Source: Bradyrhizobium centrolobii
Lineage (GTDB): Bacteria > Pseudomonadota > Alphaproteobacteria > Rhizobiales > Xanthobacteraceae
NCBI RefSeq assembly: GCF_001641635.1
Contig: NZ_LUUB01000065.1
Location: 36,425 to 99,763 of the forward strand
Reading direction: 5' to 3'
DNA length: 63,339 bases
Below the pieces are notes generated by a model. It worked only from the letters and a program-made list of their open reading frames with translations. It had not been told where the DNA came from and made no database searches. Positions 26,312-35,393 of the stretch are shown piece by piece (the stretch's first letter is position 1; each line of letters begins with the position of its first letter). Both the position numbers and the translations under genes were made by a program.

Positions 26312-26559
26312 GCTCTCCCATCATTGCTCTGTTGACCATGGCTTCCGTGACCATGCCCACCATGCATGAACATGTGCATGAGCGGGCAAGCGAGCAGCGG
26401 CAACCAGATCAGGAGGCCGAGAACGTGGGCCCTATGCTCGGTAAACAGCAGTGCACCGGCGATGATCAAGAACCCCACCAGGACCAGCCCGACGCGGGAT
26501 TTCATCGACAACCCCCATCGGACGTGTTCTTGATGGCCGGAATGGTCTTGCGCCGACAT
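26308..26559 (-). CDS. DUF2933 membrane protein
   Basis: An 83-residue protein with two hydrophobic segments (about residues 22-38 and 48-62) and His-rich ends (SAQDHSGHQEH at the start; MHMFMHGGHGHGSHG at the end), the pattern of DUF2933 proteins. These are commonly found beside copper ATPases and heavy-metal genes. First gene of the unit DUF2933-methyltransferase-exported protein-UbiB-like kinase. A FixK-type box is 48 bp before the start. Confidence 0.7.
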   Translation of the reverse strand: MSAQDHSGHQEHVRWGLSMKSRVGLVLVGFLIIAGALLFTEHRAHVLGLLIWLPLLACPLMHMFMHGGHGHGSHGQQSNDGRA

Positions 26560-26606
26560 CGCACGCTCCTCATTGTCAAACGATAAACCGCTTGCCGATG
26601 AGCCTT

Positions 26607-26620
26607 TTGACCCAAATCAA
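26607..26620 (-). promoter_or_regulatory. FixK/FNR-type box 3
   Basis: TTGACCCAAATCAA fits TTGAY-N4-RTCAA fully. It is 48 bp upstream of the DUF2933 start, near the spacing expected for class II activation. Confidence 0.55.
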
Positions 26621-26646
26621 GGCCCGAAGCGCTCTGGTAAAGCCTG

Positions 26647-27024
26647 CTATTCCACAACGAGCTTGCCGCGGAACATGCCCATCGGGCAGCCAAAGCCGAA
26701 CTCACCCGCGGACTTCGGCAGCAACTCGACGGCGACTGTCTGGCCCGTCGGCAGATCAGCACTCTTCTGGAAGTCAGCAAAAACCACCTTGTCCGAACAG
26801 GAGGCCGTCTCCTCCCGCCGGAAATTCAACTGGACGGGCCGTCCGCTTTGGACGATGACGGTGTCGGGCGTGTACCCGCCCTTCACCAGGATCATTGCCT
26901 CCTGGTAGCCACCGCTCGTTTCGCTGGCGCGAAATCCCGTCGAGCGCTTGAGCCAGAAGAACCAGATGATGAACCCGATCAACGCGAGCCCGGTGACGGT
27001 GACGATCCAACGGTCAGGGGTCAT
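26647..27024 (-). CDS. membrane-anchored cupredoxin-like protein
   Basis: A 125-residue protein with one N-terminal membrane segment (residues 8-25) and a cupredoxin-like domain of the EfeO/PF13473 type: VKGGYTPDTVIVQSGRPVQL, a Cys in SCSDKVVF, and the late GEFGFGCPMGMFRGKLVV with Cys and Met as possible copper ligands. It starts 4 bp inside the end of the Cu ATPase gene, so the two are coupled. Probably passes copper to or from the pump on the periplasmic side. Confidence 0.75.
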   Translation of the reverse strand: MTPDRWIVTVTGLALIGFIIWFFWLKRSTGFRASETSGGYQEAMILVKGGYTPDTVIVQSGRPVQLNFRREETASCSDKVVFADFQKSADLPTGQTVAVELLPKSAGEFGFGCPMGMFRGKLVVE

Positions 27025-29555
27025 GACGCAATCCTCCGGGGCTGAAACAGGCGAAGCCGGTTGGCATTGGTGACGACCGTCACCGAGCTGAAGGCCATGG
27101 CGGCAGCAGCGATCAGCGGCGACAGCAACAGGCCGATGAACGGGTAAAGCACGCCCATGGCGACGGGAATGCCGAGCGAATTGTAGCCGAAGGCGCCGAC
27201 AAGGTTCTGGCGCACGTTGCGCATGGTCGCCCGGCTGATCTCGATCGCCGTCACAACTCCGACCAGGCTGCCTTTGATGAGAGTGACATCGCTTGCCTCG
27301 ATTGCAACGTCGGTACCGGTCCCGATTGCGAAGCCAACGTCGGCCTGCGCGAGCGCGGGCGCATCGTTGACGCCATCACCCACCATTCCGACGGCCTTGC
27401 CTTCGAGCTGCAACTTCTGCACCTCATGGGCCTTGTCGTTGGGGAGCACCTCGGCGAGGACCCGCTCGATGCCGACCTGGCGAGCAATCGCTCGTCCCGT
27501 GCGCTCATTGTCGCCGGTCAGCATGACCACTTCGATCCCGAACGCCTTCAACGCGTCGATGGCGGCTTTCGAATCGGGCTTGACGGTGTCGGCGACAGCA
27601 ACCAGGCCGGCTGCCTTGCCATCGATGCCGACGTACATCGGCGTTTTGCCTTCCTCGGCAAGGCGCTCCCAATCCTTTTGCAGCATATCGATGGCAATCC
27701 CGCGGTCCCGCATCAATTTGGCGTTGCCGAACAGCACCTCGCGTCCATCGATCCGGCCGCTGACGCCATGGCCGGGAATGGCGGCAAATCCTTCGGCGTC
27801 CGACAGCTTCAGGCCGCGCGCGTCCGCGCCCTTGACGATCGCTTCTCCGAGCGGATGTTCGGAACCTCGTTCCAGCGACGCAGTGAGGCGCAGAACCTCT
27901 GCCTCGGCGTCGCCCTGGGTGACGACGACATCTGTCAGCGCGGGCTCGCCCTTGGTTATCGTGCCGGTCTTGTCCAGAATGATAGCGTTGAGCTTCTCCG
28001 ATGCCTGCAAGGCATCGCCGGAGCGGATCAGGATGCCGTTTTCCGCCCCCTTCCCAATGCCGACCGTGAGCGACGTCGGGGTCGCCAAACCAAGCGCGCA
28101 GGGGCAGGCGATGATCAGAGTGGTCACGAACACGATGGTCGCATAAACCAAGCGCGGCTCCGGACCGAAATTGTACCAGGCTATGAACGCCAGGATCGCA
28201 AGGATCATGACTGCCGGCACAAAGTAAGCGGAAACCGTGTCGACCACACGCTGGATCGGGGCTTTCGAGCCCTGTGCATCCTTGACCATGCGAATGATGG
28301 TTGCGAGCGCGGTATCCTTGCCGACCTTGGTTGCCTTGAATTTGACACTACCCGTCTTGTTCAGCGTACCGCCGATCACTTCGTCGCCAACTTGCTTCTC
28401 GACCGGAATCGATTCACCAGTGATCATCGATTCATCGACCGCACTCGCTCCGGCTATCACCTCGCCGTCGACCGCGATCTTTTCGCCGGGGCGGACCACC
28501 ACGACGTCTTCGACCAGCACCTCTTCCACCGGAATATCGCGCTCCGCGCCTTCACGAACGACCCGCGCCGTTTTGGCCTGCAAGCCGATGAGCTTCTTGA
28601 TGGCCTGGGAAGTCCGGCCCTTCGCCTTGATCTCAAGCGCAAGTCCAAGGACCACCAACGCAATGACGACGTCGGTCACGTCCCAGAACACTTCGGCAAG
28701 CGCCATGCGCGGGAAGAATTGCGGCCACGCCACGGTGACGACCGAATAGGCAAAGGCGGCGCTGATGCCGATCGCGATCAGCGTATGCATGTTCGCCGCG
28801 CGATGCTTCAACGCATCCCACATTCCCGTATAGAATTGCGAACCGGCCCAGACCATCACCGGCAAGCTCACCACACCTAACAAGCTCCAGACAATCCGAC
28901 GCGTTTCGCTTCCCATCGGCATCCAGTCGCGCAAACCCGGCATCAGATCCGGGTAGCTCAACGCCATGACCGGTATCGAGATTGCGGCCGCGAACCAGAA
29001 TTTTCGCATCAACGTGCGGTATTCCTGCTCATTGGCAGCCTCGGCAGGATCGAGCACCTCCGCGTTGGGTTCGATCTTGGGTTCGGCTACATCGTAACCA
29101 GCAGATTCGATCGCCTTGCCGATGGTCGGGAAATCGACCTTCTCCGGCTGGTACTCGATATCCGCAGCGTTGGTCTCGAGACTAGCTCGGGCCGCGACAA
29201 CGCCCGGCACCATCTGGAGAGCGAGCTCGATACGCATCAGGCACGAGCCGCAATGCATGTTCTTGATCGGCACGCGCATGGTGGCGGTTCCGACCGTATA
29301 GCCCACCGAACGGATCGCATGCGCGATGTCGGCAATCTTGGTCCGCGTGGGGTCGTAGTTGATTCGCGCAATCTTGGTGCTCGGATTGACGCTCGCCGAC
29401 GTCACTCCGGGCACTGCCGCCGCCGCTTTCTCGATCGCCGGCGGACAATGGGCGCAGGTCATGCCGCCGATGCGAAGCTCGACATGCTCAGTCCGCAGCG
29501 GTTGCTGGGGCGGCGCGTCCGGACGGCGCGCACGCATGTCTACAACTGCGCTCAT
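27021..29555 (-). CDS. copA: Cu(+)-translocating P1B-type ATPase
   Basis: An 844-residue pump. Two N-terminal HMA domains carry MTCAHC (residues 32-37) and MHCGSC (100-105). The transmembrane metal site is CPC in LIIACPCALGLATP; the phosphorylation site is ILDKTGTITKGEP; a GDN/GDGVNDAPAL hinge follows. The last two membrane segments hold the YN and M-SS residues typical of the Cu(+) class (FGYNSLGIPVA, MAFSSVTVVTNANRL). It moves Cu(+) out of the cytosol. Operon: Spy-like chaperone, DUF3141, this pump (4-bp overlap), cupredoxin. It could serve detoxification or cuproenzyme loading. Confidence 0.92.
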   Translation of the reverse strand: MSAVVDMRARRPDAPPQQPLRTEHVELRIGGMTCAHCPPAIEKAAAAVPGVTSASVNPSTKIARINYDPTRTKIADIAHAIRSVGYTVGTATMRVPIKNMHCGSCLMRIELALQMVPGVVAARASLETNAADIEYQPEKVDFPTIGKAIESAGYDVAEPKIEPNAEVLDPAEAANEQEYRTLMRKFWFAAAISIPVMALSYPDLMPGLRDWMPMGSETRRIVWSLLGVVSLPVMVWAGSQFYTGMWDALKHRAANMHTLIAIGISAAFAYSVVTVAWPQFFPRMALAEVFWDVTDVVIALVVLGLALEIKAKGRTSQAIKKLIGLQAKTARVVREGAERDIPVEEVLVEDVVVVRPGEKIAVDGEVIAGASAVDESMITGESIPVEKQVGDEVIGGTLNKTGSVKFKATKVGKDTALATIIRMVKDAQGSKAPIQRVVDTVSAYFVPAVMILAILAFIAWYNFGPEPRLVYATIVFVTTLIIACPCALGLATPTSLTVGIGKGAENGILIRSGDALQASEKLNAIILDKTGTITKGEPALTDVVVTQGDAEAEVLRLTASLERGSEHPLGEAIVKGADARGLKLSDAEGFAAIPGHGVSGRIDGREVLFGNAKLMRDRGIAIDMLQKDWERLAEEGKTPMYVGIDGKAAGLVAVADTVKPDSKAAIDALKAFGIEVVMLTGDNERTGRAIARQVGIERVLAEVLPNDKAHEVQKLQLEGKAVGMVGDGVNDAPALAQADVGFAIGTGTDVAIEASDVTLIKGSLVGVVTAIEISRATMRNVRQNLVGAFGYNSLGIPVAMGVLYPFIGLLLSPLIAAAAMAFSSVTVVTNANRLRLFQPRRIAS

Positions 29556-31417
29556 GCTATCCTCCCGGAAGCAGGTTGGAGTGTTGGCCGAGACTCAGGA
29601 TCGCCCGCCGCGGAGCCTGCAGCGGCACCTTGTCCGTAAAGCGCCTCGAACCAGAATTCGTAACCTTGGTCGCGCAGTTCGCGCGTCCGCGTAATGAGTT
29701 CGTGCACCGCGTCGAAGGCCTCGATCTCGCGAGCCTTGAGCGGGTTAGTGTCAGGGACGATGTGGCGTTCCTGCGCAACCGAAGCTGCAGTGGGCGCTAT
29801 TGCGCGAAGCCACGGATTGAATTCGGTTGCGAACATATAGCGGCTGACGCGCATCGGGTGCAGCCATTCCAGCCACTGGGCGGACAACGGCGTTGCGGCC
29901 GCCTCGATCCATTTTCCGAGCGTGGTTGAATACAAGCGATCCAATTCAGCGGAGACCTCCGCGACGCGGCGGAATGCGGGCCGGTTCTCCGGAAACTTGA
30001 GATCTTCGACGCGGCGCTCCTCGAAGCGCACCGCATAGGCGTCATGCCCGCAATCGGGATTGCCGGTCGGATTGTCGATCTTCATCTCGTAGAGGCCAGG
30101 CGCCAGCGCTTCGATCTTCTTCAAACTGTCCAGAATCGCGCGATGCTCAAGGCGCGCGACGCTCGCGGACACGAAGATACCAAGATGGCCGACATGCGGA
30201 TTGATCAGGTAGACGATGCGCTGGCCCGCCTGCTTCAGATCGTCTGTGCTGGCGTAGATGGTCGGGATCCAACCCAACGCCTGATGCGGCGGCGTGATAT
30301 TGTCGCCATAGGAGGCGAAGATGACGAGTGGATTGTGAATCCGGCGTAGATCGACGACGCAGTCGGGACAGATCCTTATCCCGCCCTGCTCGAGACTATT
30401 TCCGATGAACAAATTCTCGACAATAGCGAGCATCTCCTCGCGGCTGAGGAAATAGAAGCCGATCCACCAGCGCTCGAATTCGAGAAATCGCTCTCGCTCC
30501 GTGTCCATGTGCGAAAACAGGTTGGCGTATTTCTCCCAGACGCCTTCCGGCTTCAGGTTCTCGAAGTTCTGCACCGGCCAGGCGCCGTCGAATCGGCCGT
30601 CGCCGAGATCGGATGTCAAATGGGTAAGCCAAGCTCCGCCCAACAGGCCACCGGAAACCCGCGCCGGATTAACCCCGGACTCTCCGGCCCAATATGAGAG
30701 CGGCGAGCCGTTAAGAACGGCCAGCCCCGCAAGCCCCTGGCAATCAGCGGCTAGGATCGCGATTGCCCAGCCCGCCTGGCAATTGCCGTAGAGAACGGGT
30801 GGCTTGCCCCCGTGGCGACTGGAGACTTCTTTCACGAACCGGCGCAACGTGTGGAGTACGTCCGCCATAGTCTGGCCCGGCGAAGGCTCAGGAAAGAACA
30901 CGACGAAATAAACCGGATAGCCCTCATGCAGGGCGATCCCGACCTCGGACTCCCGCTTGAACCCGCCGATGCCGGGCCCGTGTCCCGCGCGCGGATCGAC
31001 GATCATGACCGGCGGTTTTGCCGGATCGAGACAATCCTCCAGGCACTTGTCGCCGTAACGCGTGATGCGCAGGAGCGCGTAGTTGACGGGTCGCTCGAAC
31101 CGGCGTGCGTCGAGGATAAGCTCGTAGTCGAAATCGAGCAGCGGCGGCTTCCCTGCCCGTTCGTGCGCGATCATGTTGTCCGCACGCTGCCGCAGCGTAT
31201 GCCAGAACAGAATCGTTCGTTCCCACAGGTCGCGCTGATAGGACAGGACGTCATCCACAGCCAGTGAGTTGGATGACCAGCCCCCGGGCCACACTCCGAT
31301 TGCGGCCGGCAGATCGCCATCCTTGGCCAGTTCGTTGGACTCTGCCTGCGGCTTGACCACAGGATCAGCCTGCGACCCGCGTTCGCGGATGAGCTCAGGG
31401 AGAACGGCGAGGGTCAT
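29552..31417 (-). CDS. DUF3141 protein (PHA-synthase-like alpha/beta hydrolase)
   Basis: A 621-residue soluble protein. A helical N-terminus with LSYQRDLWERTILFWHTLRQ precedes an alpha/beta hydrolase core: PPVMIVDPRAGHGPG, VYFVVFFPEPSPGQT and the nucleophile-elbow region VLYGNCQAGWAIAIL, resembling polyhydroxyalkanoate synthase with a cysteine nucleophile (GNCQAG). Later motifs include VIFASYGDNITPP (Asp) and VGHLGIFVS (His). The start is set to ATG 31417 with GAGG seven bases upstream. It overlaps the copper ATPase gene by 4 bp and follows the Spy-like gene by 33 bp. Confidence 0.78.
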   Translation of the reverse strand: MTLAVLPELIRERGSQADPVVKPQAESNELAKDGDLPAAIGVWPGGWSSNSLAVDDVLSYQRDLWERTILFWHTLRQRADNMIAHERAGKPPLLDFDYELILDARRFERPVNYALLRITRYGDKCLEDCLDPAKPPVMIVDPRAGHGPGIGGFKRESEVGIALHEGYPVYFVVFFPEPSPGQTMADVLHTLRRFVKEVSSRHGGKPPVLYGNCQAGWAIAILAADCQGLAGLAVLNGSPLSYWAGESGVNPARVSGGLLGGAWLTHLTSDLGDGRFDGAWPVQNFENLKPEGVWEKYANLFSHMDTERERFLEFERWWIGFYFLSREEMLAIVENLFIGNSLEQGGIRICPDCVVDLRRIHNPLVIFASYGDNITPPHQALGWIPTIYASTDDLKQAGQRIVYLINPHVGHLGIFVSASVARLEHRAILDSLKKIEALAPGLYEMKIDNPTGNPDCGHDAYAVRFEERRVEDLKFPENRPAFRRVAEVSAELDRLYSTTLGKWIEAAATPLSAQWLEWLHPMRVSRYMFATEFNPWLRAIAPTAASVAQERHIVPDTNPLKAREIEAFDAVHELITRTRELRDQGYEFWFEALYGQGAAAGSAAGDPESRPTLQPASGRIA

Positions 31418-31450
31418 GGTAGACCTCACACTGTACGCGGAGTTAGAGCC

Positions 31451-32167
31451 CTACCGCCCCTGGCCCTGCGTCATCATTCCCGGCTGCATCTGACCGGGTC
31501 CCATCACCCCAGATTGCATTCCGGACATCATCGCCATCATGCCTATATGGGGCGCGAGGAGTTCATCGGCCGTTTTCTTCTGTTCGTCGGAAAGAGTGCC
31601 GACAAGGTTCGTCAGCGCCGATTTGATTGCGCGGGTGCCTTCCAGCCGTGCAGTCAGCCATTTCTCCTGCAGCGCAAGACGATCGACCAAGCCCTGCTGT
31701 GCCGCACCCGCCTGTGGCATCATCGAGGCGCGCACCTCGCCGAGGCTCTTTGCGTTGGCCCGCAGCGCATCGGCGAAGGCGTTCCAGCCAGCATTTTGCG
31801 GCTCAGTGATCTTCAGTTCGGTGCGCAAGAAAGCGATCCGGCCTTCGACCCGGTCGATGGTGGCCATGCCGCTCATGCCGGCGCAGCCAGTTTCGGCGCC
31901 TGACTGCCCCGTCATCCCCATCATCTGCATCATATTCGCCATGGGCATGTTGCCGCCCATCATACCCCTGCCACCCATCATGCCTTGTGGGCCGCCCATC
32001 ATCCCCTGCCCCATTCCAGGCTGACTAGAAGGCGGTGCAGGCTGTGTTGCAGCAGGCGCCCCTTTTTGATCCGGATGGTGGGCTTCGTGATCGGCGGGCG
32101 ACTGTGCCCAAGACGAAGAGCCCACCGTTGCAAGCAGCAATGCAGCAGCCAGTGTCAGAGGTTTCAT
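31451..32167 (-). CDS. Spy/CpxP-like periplasmic chaperone, Met-rich
   Basis: A 238-residue exported protein; signal peptide residues 1-21 ending SWA. A Gly/Met-rich linker (about 45-85: repeated GMMGG units) could bind copper. The rest is helical with the LTxxQ-type motif (LSDEQKKTADELL) near residue 205, marking the CpxP/Spy family. The start at 32167 is chosen for the signal peptide and the GGGAGAAG upstream. First gene of the copper ATPase unit, with a FixK-type box 62 bp before. Confidence 0.75.
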   Translation of the reverse strand: MKPLTLAAALLLATVGSSSWAQSPADHEAHHPDQKGAPAATQPAPPSSQPGMGQGMMGGPQGMMGGRGMMGGNMPMANMMQMMGMTGQSGAETGCAGMSGMATIDRVEGRIAFLRTELKITEPQNAGWNAFADALRANAKSLGEVRASMMPQAGAAQQGLVDRLALQEKWLTARLEGTRAIKSALTNLVGTLSDEQKKTADELLAPHIGMMAMMSGMQSGVMGPGQMQPGMMTQGQGR

Positions 32168-32228
32168 GAGACTTCTCCCGATGAACGATGGCCGGCTGCT
32201 ATTAGTGCCGATTTCCGCTCGCGGCCGG

Positions 32229-32242
32229 TTGACGCAAGTCAA
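32229..32242 (-). promoter_or_regulatory. FixK/FNR-type box 4
   Basis: TTGACGCAAGTCAA is a perfect TTGAC-N4-GTCAA palindrome. It lies 62 bp before the Spy-like gene on the minus strand and 173 bp before the small secreted protein on the plus strand. It probably drives the Spy-DUF3141-CopA-cupredoxin unit. Confidence 0.62.
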
Positions 32243-32414
32243 TCCCGGAAACCAAATTGCTCATATATTCCTATCGCCACCACCGAGCGGTTCGGGATGT
32301 GGAATTTTTCAAAGCAGAAGCGGGCTCGCTCTTTGCTACCTGCCTGCTCCGGATCGATGCAAGCGAACCCGACATCCCGTCGCCGTCGTCACGTGTCACA
32401 ATGGAGTAGCAAAT

Positions 32415-32666
32415 ATGACAACCGACAAAATCCTTATTGCCATCGCGGCAGCATCGTTGATCGCGTTGCCCGCGATGGCACAGACCAGCTCTGATACCGA
32501 AAAGAATGGCCACCACTACTCGGGGGGTCCGAAGACTGAGGTTCCTCACCATATGGGCAAGAAGGAGACGGTTGGCGTCTCGAGCAAGGGCAAGTCCGGG
32601 GGGCATCACTACACCGGCGGGCCTGGTACGCCGACTCCGCATCACATGGGCGAAAAGCAGCAGTAA
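32415..32666 (+). CDS. small secreted His-rich repeat protein
   Basis: An 83-residue protein: a signal peptide (residues 1-22, ending AMA) and a mature part made of two similar units, GHHYSGGPKTEVPHHMGKKE and HHYTGGPGTPTPHHMGEK, joined by a basic Ser/Gly linker. Each unit carries HHY and HHM, a likely Cu or Ni binding arrangement. GGAG lies eight bases before the ATG. It is divergent from the Spy-like gene. No known family is recognised. Confidence 0.6.
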   Translation: MTTDKILIAIAAASLIALPAMAQTSSDTEKNGHHYSGGPKTEVPHHMGKKETVGVSSKGKSGGHHYTGGPGTPTPHHMGEKQQ

Positions 32667-32810
32667 GTTTCCAACATAACCTTCGTGCGGCGGCCGATGC
32701 GGCCGTTGCAGCATAGGTCTTCGTTGATTTCTAGACATCAGCATACAATCATTCCAGACGGCCGCCGCGCATGATCCAATTTCCAGGCCGGCGCCGGGAG
32801 ATGTCAGCGG

Positions 32811-33605
32811 ATGTCGAAGCCAGCAAAGACGCGAACCCCAGATACAGACGAGCCAAAGGGCTACCGCGCCGCGCTACATGACCTGCAGGTCGAACTCGTC
32901 AAAGTGCAGCGGCACGTCATCAAGCACGGTCACAGGGTCCTGGTCATTTTCGAGGGCCGCGATGCCGCCGGCAAGGACGGCACGATCAAGCGCATCGTCC
33001 AGCATCTGAGCCCGCGCGAGACCCGCGTTGTCGCACTGGGCACCCCCTCGGACCACGATCGCGCATCGTGGTATTTTCAACGGTACGCCGCTTACCTTCC
33101 GTCAGCGCAGGAGATGATCCTGTTCAACCGAAGCTGGTACAACCGGGCCGGCGTCGAACATGTCATGAAATTCTGCACTCCCGACGAATACGAAAGCTTT
33201 CTCGGCGAAGTGCTTCCGTTCGAACACATGCTGATCGGCGCCGGCATCCAGATCATGAAATACTACCTGGACATCAGCCGGGAGGAACAGAAGGCTCGAC
33301 TGGAGGATCGCAAGACCGATCCGTTGAAGCAGTGGAAGACGAGTCCCATCGACGCCGTAGCGGTCAAGCATTGGGACGACTATACCAAGGCACGCGATCG
33401 GATGCTCGCTGCGACGTCAAGCAAATTGTCGCCCTGGATCGTGGTCCGCGCCGACGACAAGAAGGCCGCGCGTCTCAACGTGATCCGCGATCTGATCTCC
33501 CGGCTGGCATGCCCGGAAACCGACAAACATCAGGCATCGCCTGATCGGAGCATCGTGTTTCCCTTTGATCCGAGGCACGCCACTAGCGGTCGGCTTGCCC
33601 GATAA
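32811..33605 (+). CDS. ppk2: polyphosphate kinase 2 family protein
   Basis: A 264-residue PPK2-family enzyme: Walker A-like FEGRDAAGKDGTIKRI (about residues 48-63), a lid region with PRETRVVALGTPS, WYFQRYAAYLP, and the Walker B-like NRSWYNRAGVEHV. Family members phosphorylate nucleoside mono- or diphosphates with polyphosphate, or the reverse. Cytosolic. It stands alone between a small secreted protein and a small membrane protein. No FixK-type box is visible directly upstream. Confidence 0.88.
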   Translation: MSKPAKTRTPDTDEPKGYRAALHDLQVELVKVQRHVIKHGHRVLVIFEGRDAAGKDGTIKRIVQHLSPRETRVVALGTPSDHDRASWYFQRYAAYLPSAQEMILFNRSWYNRAGVEHVMKFCTPDEYESFLGEVLPFEHMLIGAGIQIMKYYLDISREEQKARLEDRKTDPLKQWKTSPIDAVAVKHWDDYTKARDRMLAATSSKLSPWIVVRADDKKAARLNVIRDLISRLACPETDKHQASPDRSIVFPFDPRHATSGRLAR

Positions 33606-33627
33606 GCTATGCTCTCCAACCGGGACT

Positions 33628-33641
33628 TTGATATTAATCAA
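33628..33641 (+). promoter_or_regulatory. FixK/FNR-type box 5
   Basis: TTGATATTAATCAA is a perfect palindrome of the FixK/FNR type. It lies 68 bp before the gene starting at 33709. Confidence 0.62.
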
Positions 33642-33708
33642 CGCACCCAAGCAGCTCTCATTGCGGTGATTGATCTCAACCCGGTAGCCGTTTTGGCCGA
33701 AAGGAAGC

Positions 33709-34113
33709 ATGGTCGATCGGCATCCACCTTCTTCACCTCATCTACCGTTGTGGTTCACAACTGCGCCCGGACAAACCGACGTGCTGTTGGTTGTGATGGG
33801 GGTGTTTTTGGTGCTGTTCATATTCACATTAGGGGTTCTTTTTTTGCGGCTACACCACTTGCCTGACCACATCGCGGGTAAGAGTCAAAAAGTACAGCAC
33901 GAGATCGTTGCCGTCTTGGTTCTGCTTGCCATGCTCACTCACGTGAATGCCTTCTGGATAATTGCGCTGTTGCTGGCACTGATCGATCTTCCGGACTTCG
34001 GCGGTCCTCTTAATCGAATAGCGCACGCCCTTGAAAGATTCGTTTGGAAGAAGCCCCGGGAGCAGAAGCCTGGGACATCAAGCGAAAATCCACCTCACAA
34101 CGTGCGCGGATGA
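33709..34113 (+). CDS. two-segment membrane protein, unknown
   Basis: A 134-residue protein with two or three hydrophobic segments (VLLVVMGVFLVLFIFTLGV at about 25-45, VAVLVLLAML, and AFWIIALLLALI near 80-92). A conserved-looking LHHLPDHIAGKSQKVQHEIV lies between them. AAAGGAAG precedes the ATG. The 3' end overlaps the convergent opgC-like gene by 19 bp. Function not recognised; placement after a perfect FixK-type box suggests low-oxygen expression. Confidence 0.58.
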   Translation: MVDRHPPSSPHLPLWFTTAPGQTDVLLVVMGVFLVLFIFTLGVLFLRLHHLPDHIAGKSQKVQHEIVAVLVLLAMLTHVNAFWIIALLLALIDLPDFGGPLNRIAHALERFVWKKPREQKPGTSSENPPHNVRG

Positions 34114-35315
34114 GAGGTCGCCGTTCGGTCGATCCTGGCAAGCAGCCCGGCAATTGCGGCCATGACAGCAATGCCAGCGACGCTGACAAGGGTTTGTGAT
34201 GCCAGACTATTCCAGCCCATATTTAAGATCGCGTGCGCGGCGAACGAGAGAAGCACGCTGACACAATAGATCGGGAGCGAATACTCACCACATTGCACCA
34301 GCGGACGAAAGACTCGCGTTCTCAGTACGGGCAGGTTGCACGGAAGCAGGCGCCAGCATAGCAACGCCAATGCCAGAAAATGCAGCAGCCGCAGGATGTC
34401 GAGATCGCCTTTGTCGATCGGATAGATCGCGCGCACGATCGCAGCCGGCACGTATGCCTCGAGCGAGTGAAAGTGCCAGCCCAGAGTGATGAATAGGGAG
34501 AACAAGAGGTAGATCGCTGCAAGGCCGGCGATAAGCCGCGATTTGAGGATAGCAGGTTGTTCCTTGACGTGCTTCATCCCCCACCAGACGCCCATCACGT
34601 ACAGCAGCTGCCAATCCAGCGGATTGAAATAGATCACGCCTCTCGGATAGGCCGGAATTGACCAATCAAACCAGTGGGCAAGAAAGTAGATCACTGCCGA
34701 GGCGACCAAGACCGGCGTCGGCCAGCGGATCATCACAGGCAAAGCCAGCACAAGCCCGAAATGAAGAATGGCCATGAGCAGCAGCGGATCGAGATCGACG
34801 GGCGTATATCTCAACATCATCGCCTGGAACATGGTCTCGGCCGGCCTAGCAACAAAAACCGCGAGATTGGCGTGATCCAGCAGGCTCGGCTGGCGCACGG
34901 CAAGGAGGCTGATCTGGGTTAGGAGGACAACGACCGTGATGATCTGTGCAAGGTAGATTTCGAACGCACGCCGCAACACCCGTAGCGACGCGGTTACCGA
35001 GCCGGATTGACGGGCAACGCTGCCATAGACGCTTCCGGAAGCAAGCCCAGAGAGAAATACAAGGATCTCGGCGGCGTCGCTGAGCCCGAAGTTCTTGGGA
35101 GTAAAGTGGTTGAGGTATGTCTCGGGGACGTGGTCGAGAAAAATCCACCACAAGGCAAGGCCGCGGAACAAGTCGATTCGAAAGTCGCGGTCGGCAGGAT
35201 CCAGAATGGCTTCCGCATCGCAGTGTCGGTCGTGATCACCACAGGCCATCTGCGCGCCCGCCGTTATGGCTGCATCTAGTTGGCCCTGCGCGCTCATTAG
35301 ATGAAAATGCTCCAT
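34095..35315 (-). CDS. opgC: OpgC-family acyltransferase-like membrane protein
   Basis: A 406-residue membrane protein with about ten segments. The start of the domain is DFRIDLFRGLALWWIFLDHV, and PETYLNHFTPKNFGLSDAAE with LVFLSGLASGSVYG follows, the OpgC pattern. OpgC succinylates osmoregulated periplasmic glucans in alphaproteobacteria. The first 40 residues before the domain are poorly conserved in look, so an ATG at 35297 is possible. It follows a 69-residue membrane protein on the same strand. Confidence 0.8.
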   Translation of the reverse strand: MEHFHLMSAQGQLDAAITAGAQMACGDHDRHCDAEAILDPADRDFRIDLFRGLALWWIFLDHVPETYLNHFTPKNFGLSDAAEILVFLSGLASGSVYGSVARQSGSVTASLRVLRRAFEIYLAQIITVVVLLTQISLLAVRQPSLLDHANLAVFVARPAETMFQAMMLRYTPVDLDPLLLMAILHFGLVLALPVMIRWPTPVLVASAVIYFLAHWFDWSIPAYPRGVIYFNPLDWQLLYVMGVWWGMKHVKEQPAILKSRLIAGLAAIYLLFSLFITLGWHFHSLEAYVPAAIVRAIYPIDKGDLDILRLLHFLALALLCWRLLPCNLPVLRTRVFRPLVQCGEYSLPIYCVSVLLSFAAHAILNMGWNSLASQTLVSVAGIAVMAAIAGLLARIDRTATSHPRTL

Positions 35316-35393
35316 GCGGCGGCGACGACGAAGCGCCGGCCGCCATTCTGCGAACCTTCCGTCACCGCGCTATCTGCAAGGGCCGCTGTGCAC

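Noticed and set aside
27426..28880. Long + strand frame of 484 codons opposite the Cu ATPase
   Set aside because: Antisense to copA, which has all its motifs; no recognisable domain or start signal.
33665..33685. TTGATCTCAAC near 33669 as another FixK-type box
   Set aside because: Spacing of the half-sites is wrong; the perfect box at 33628 explains the unit.
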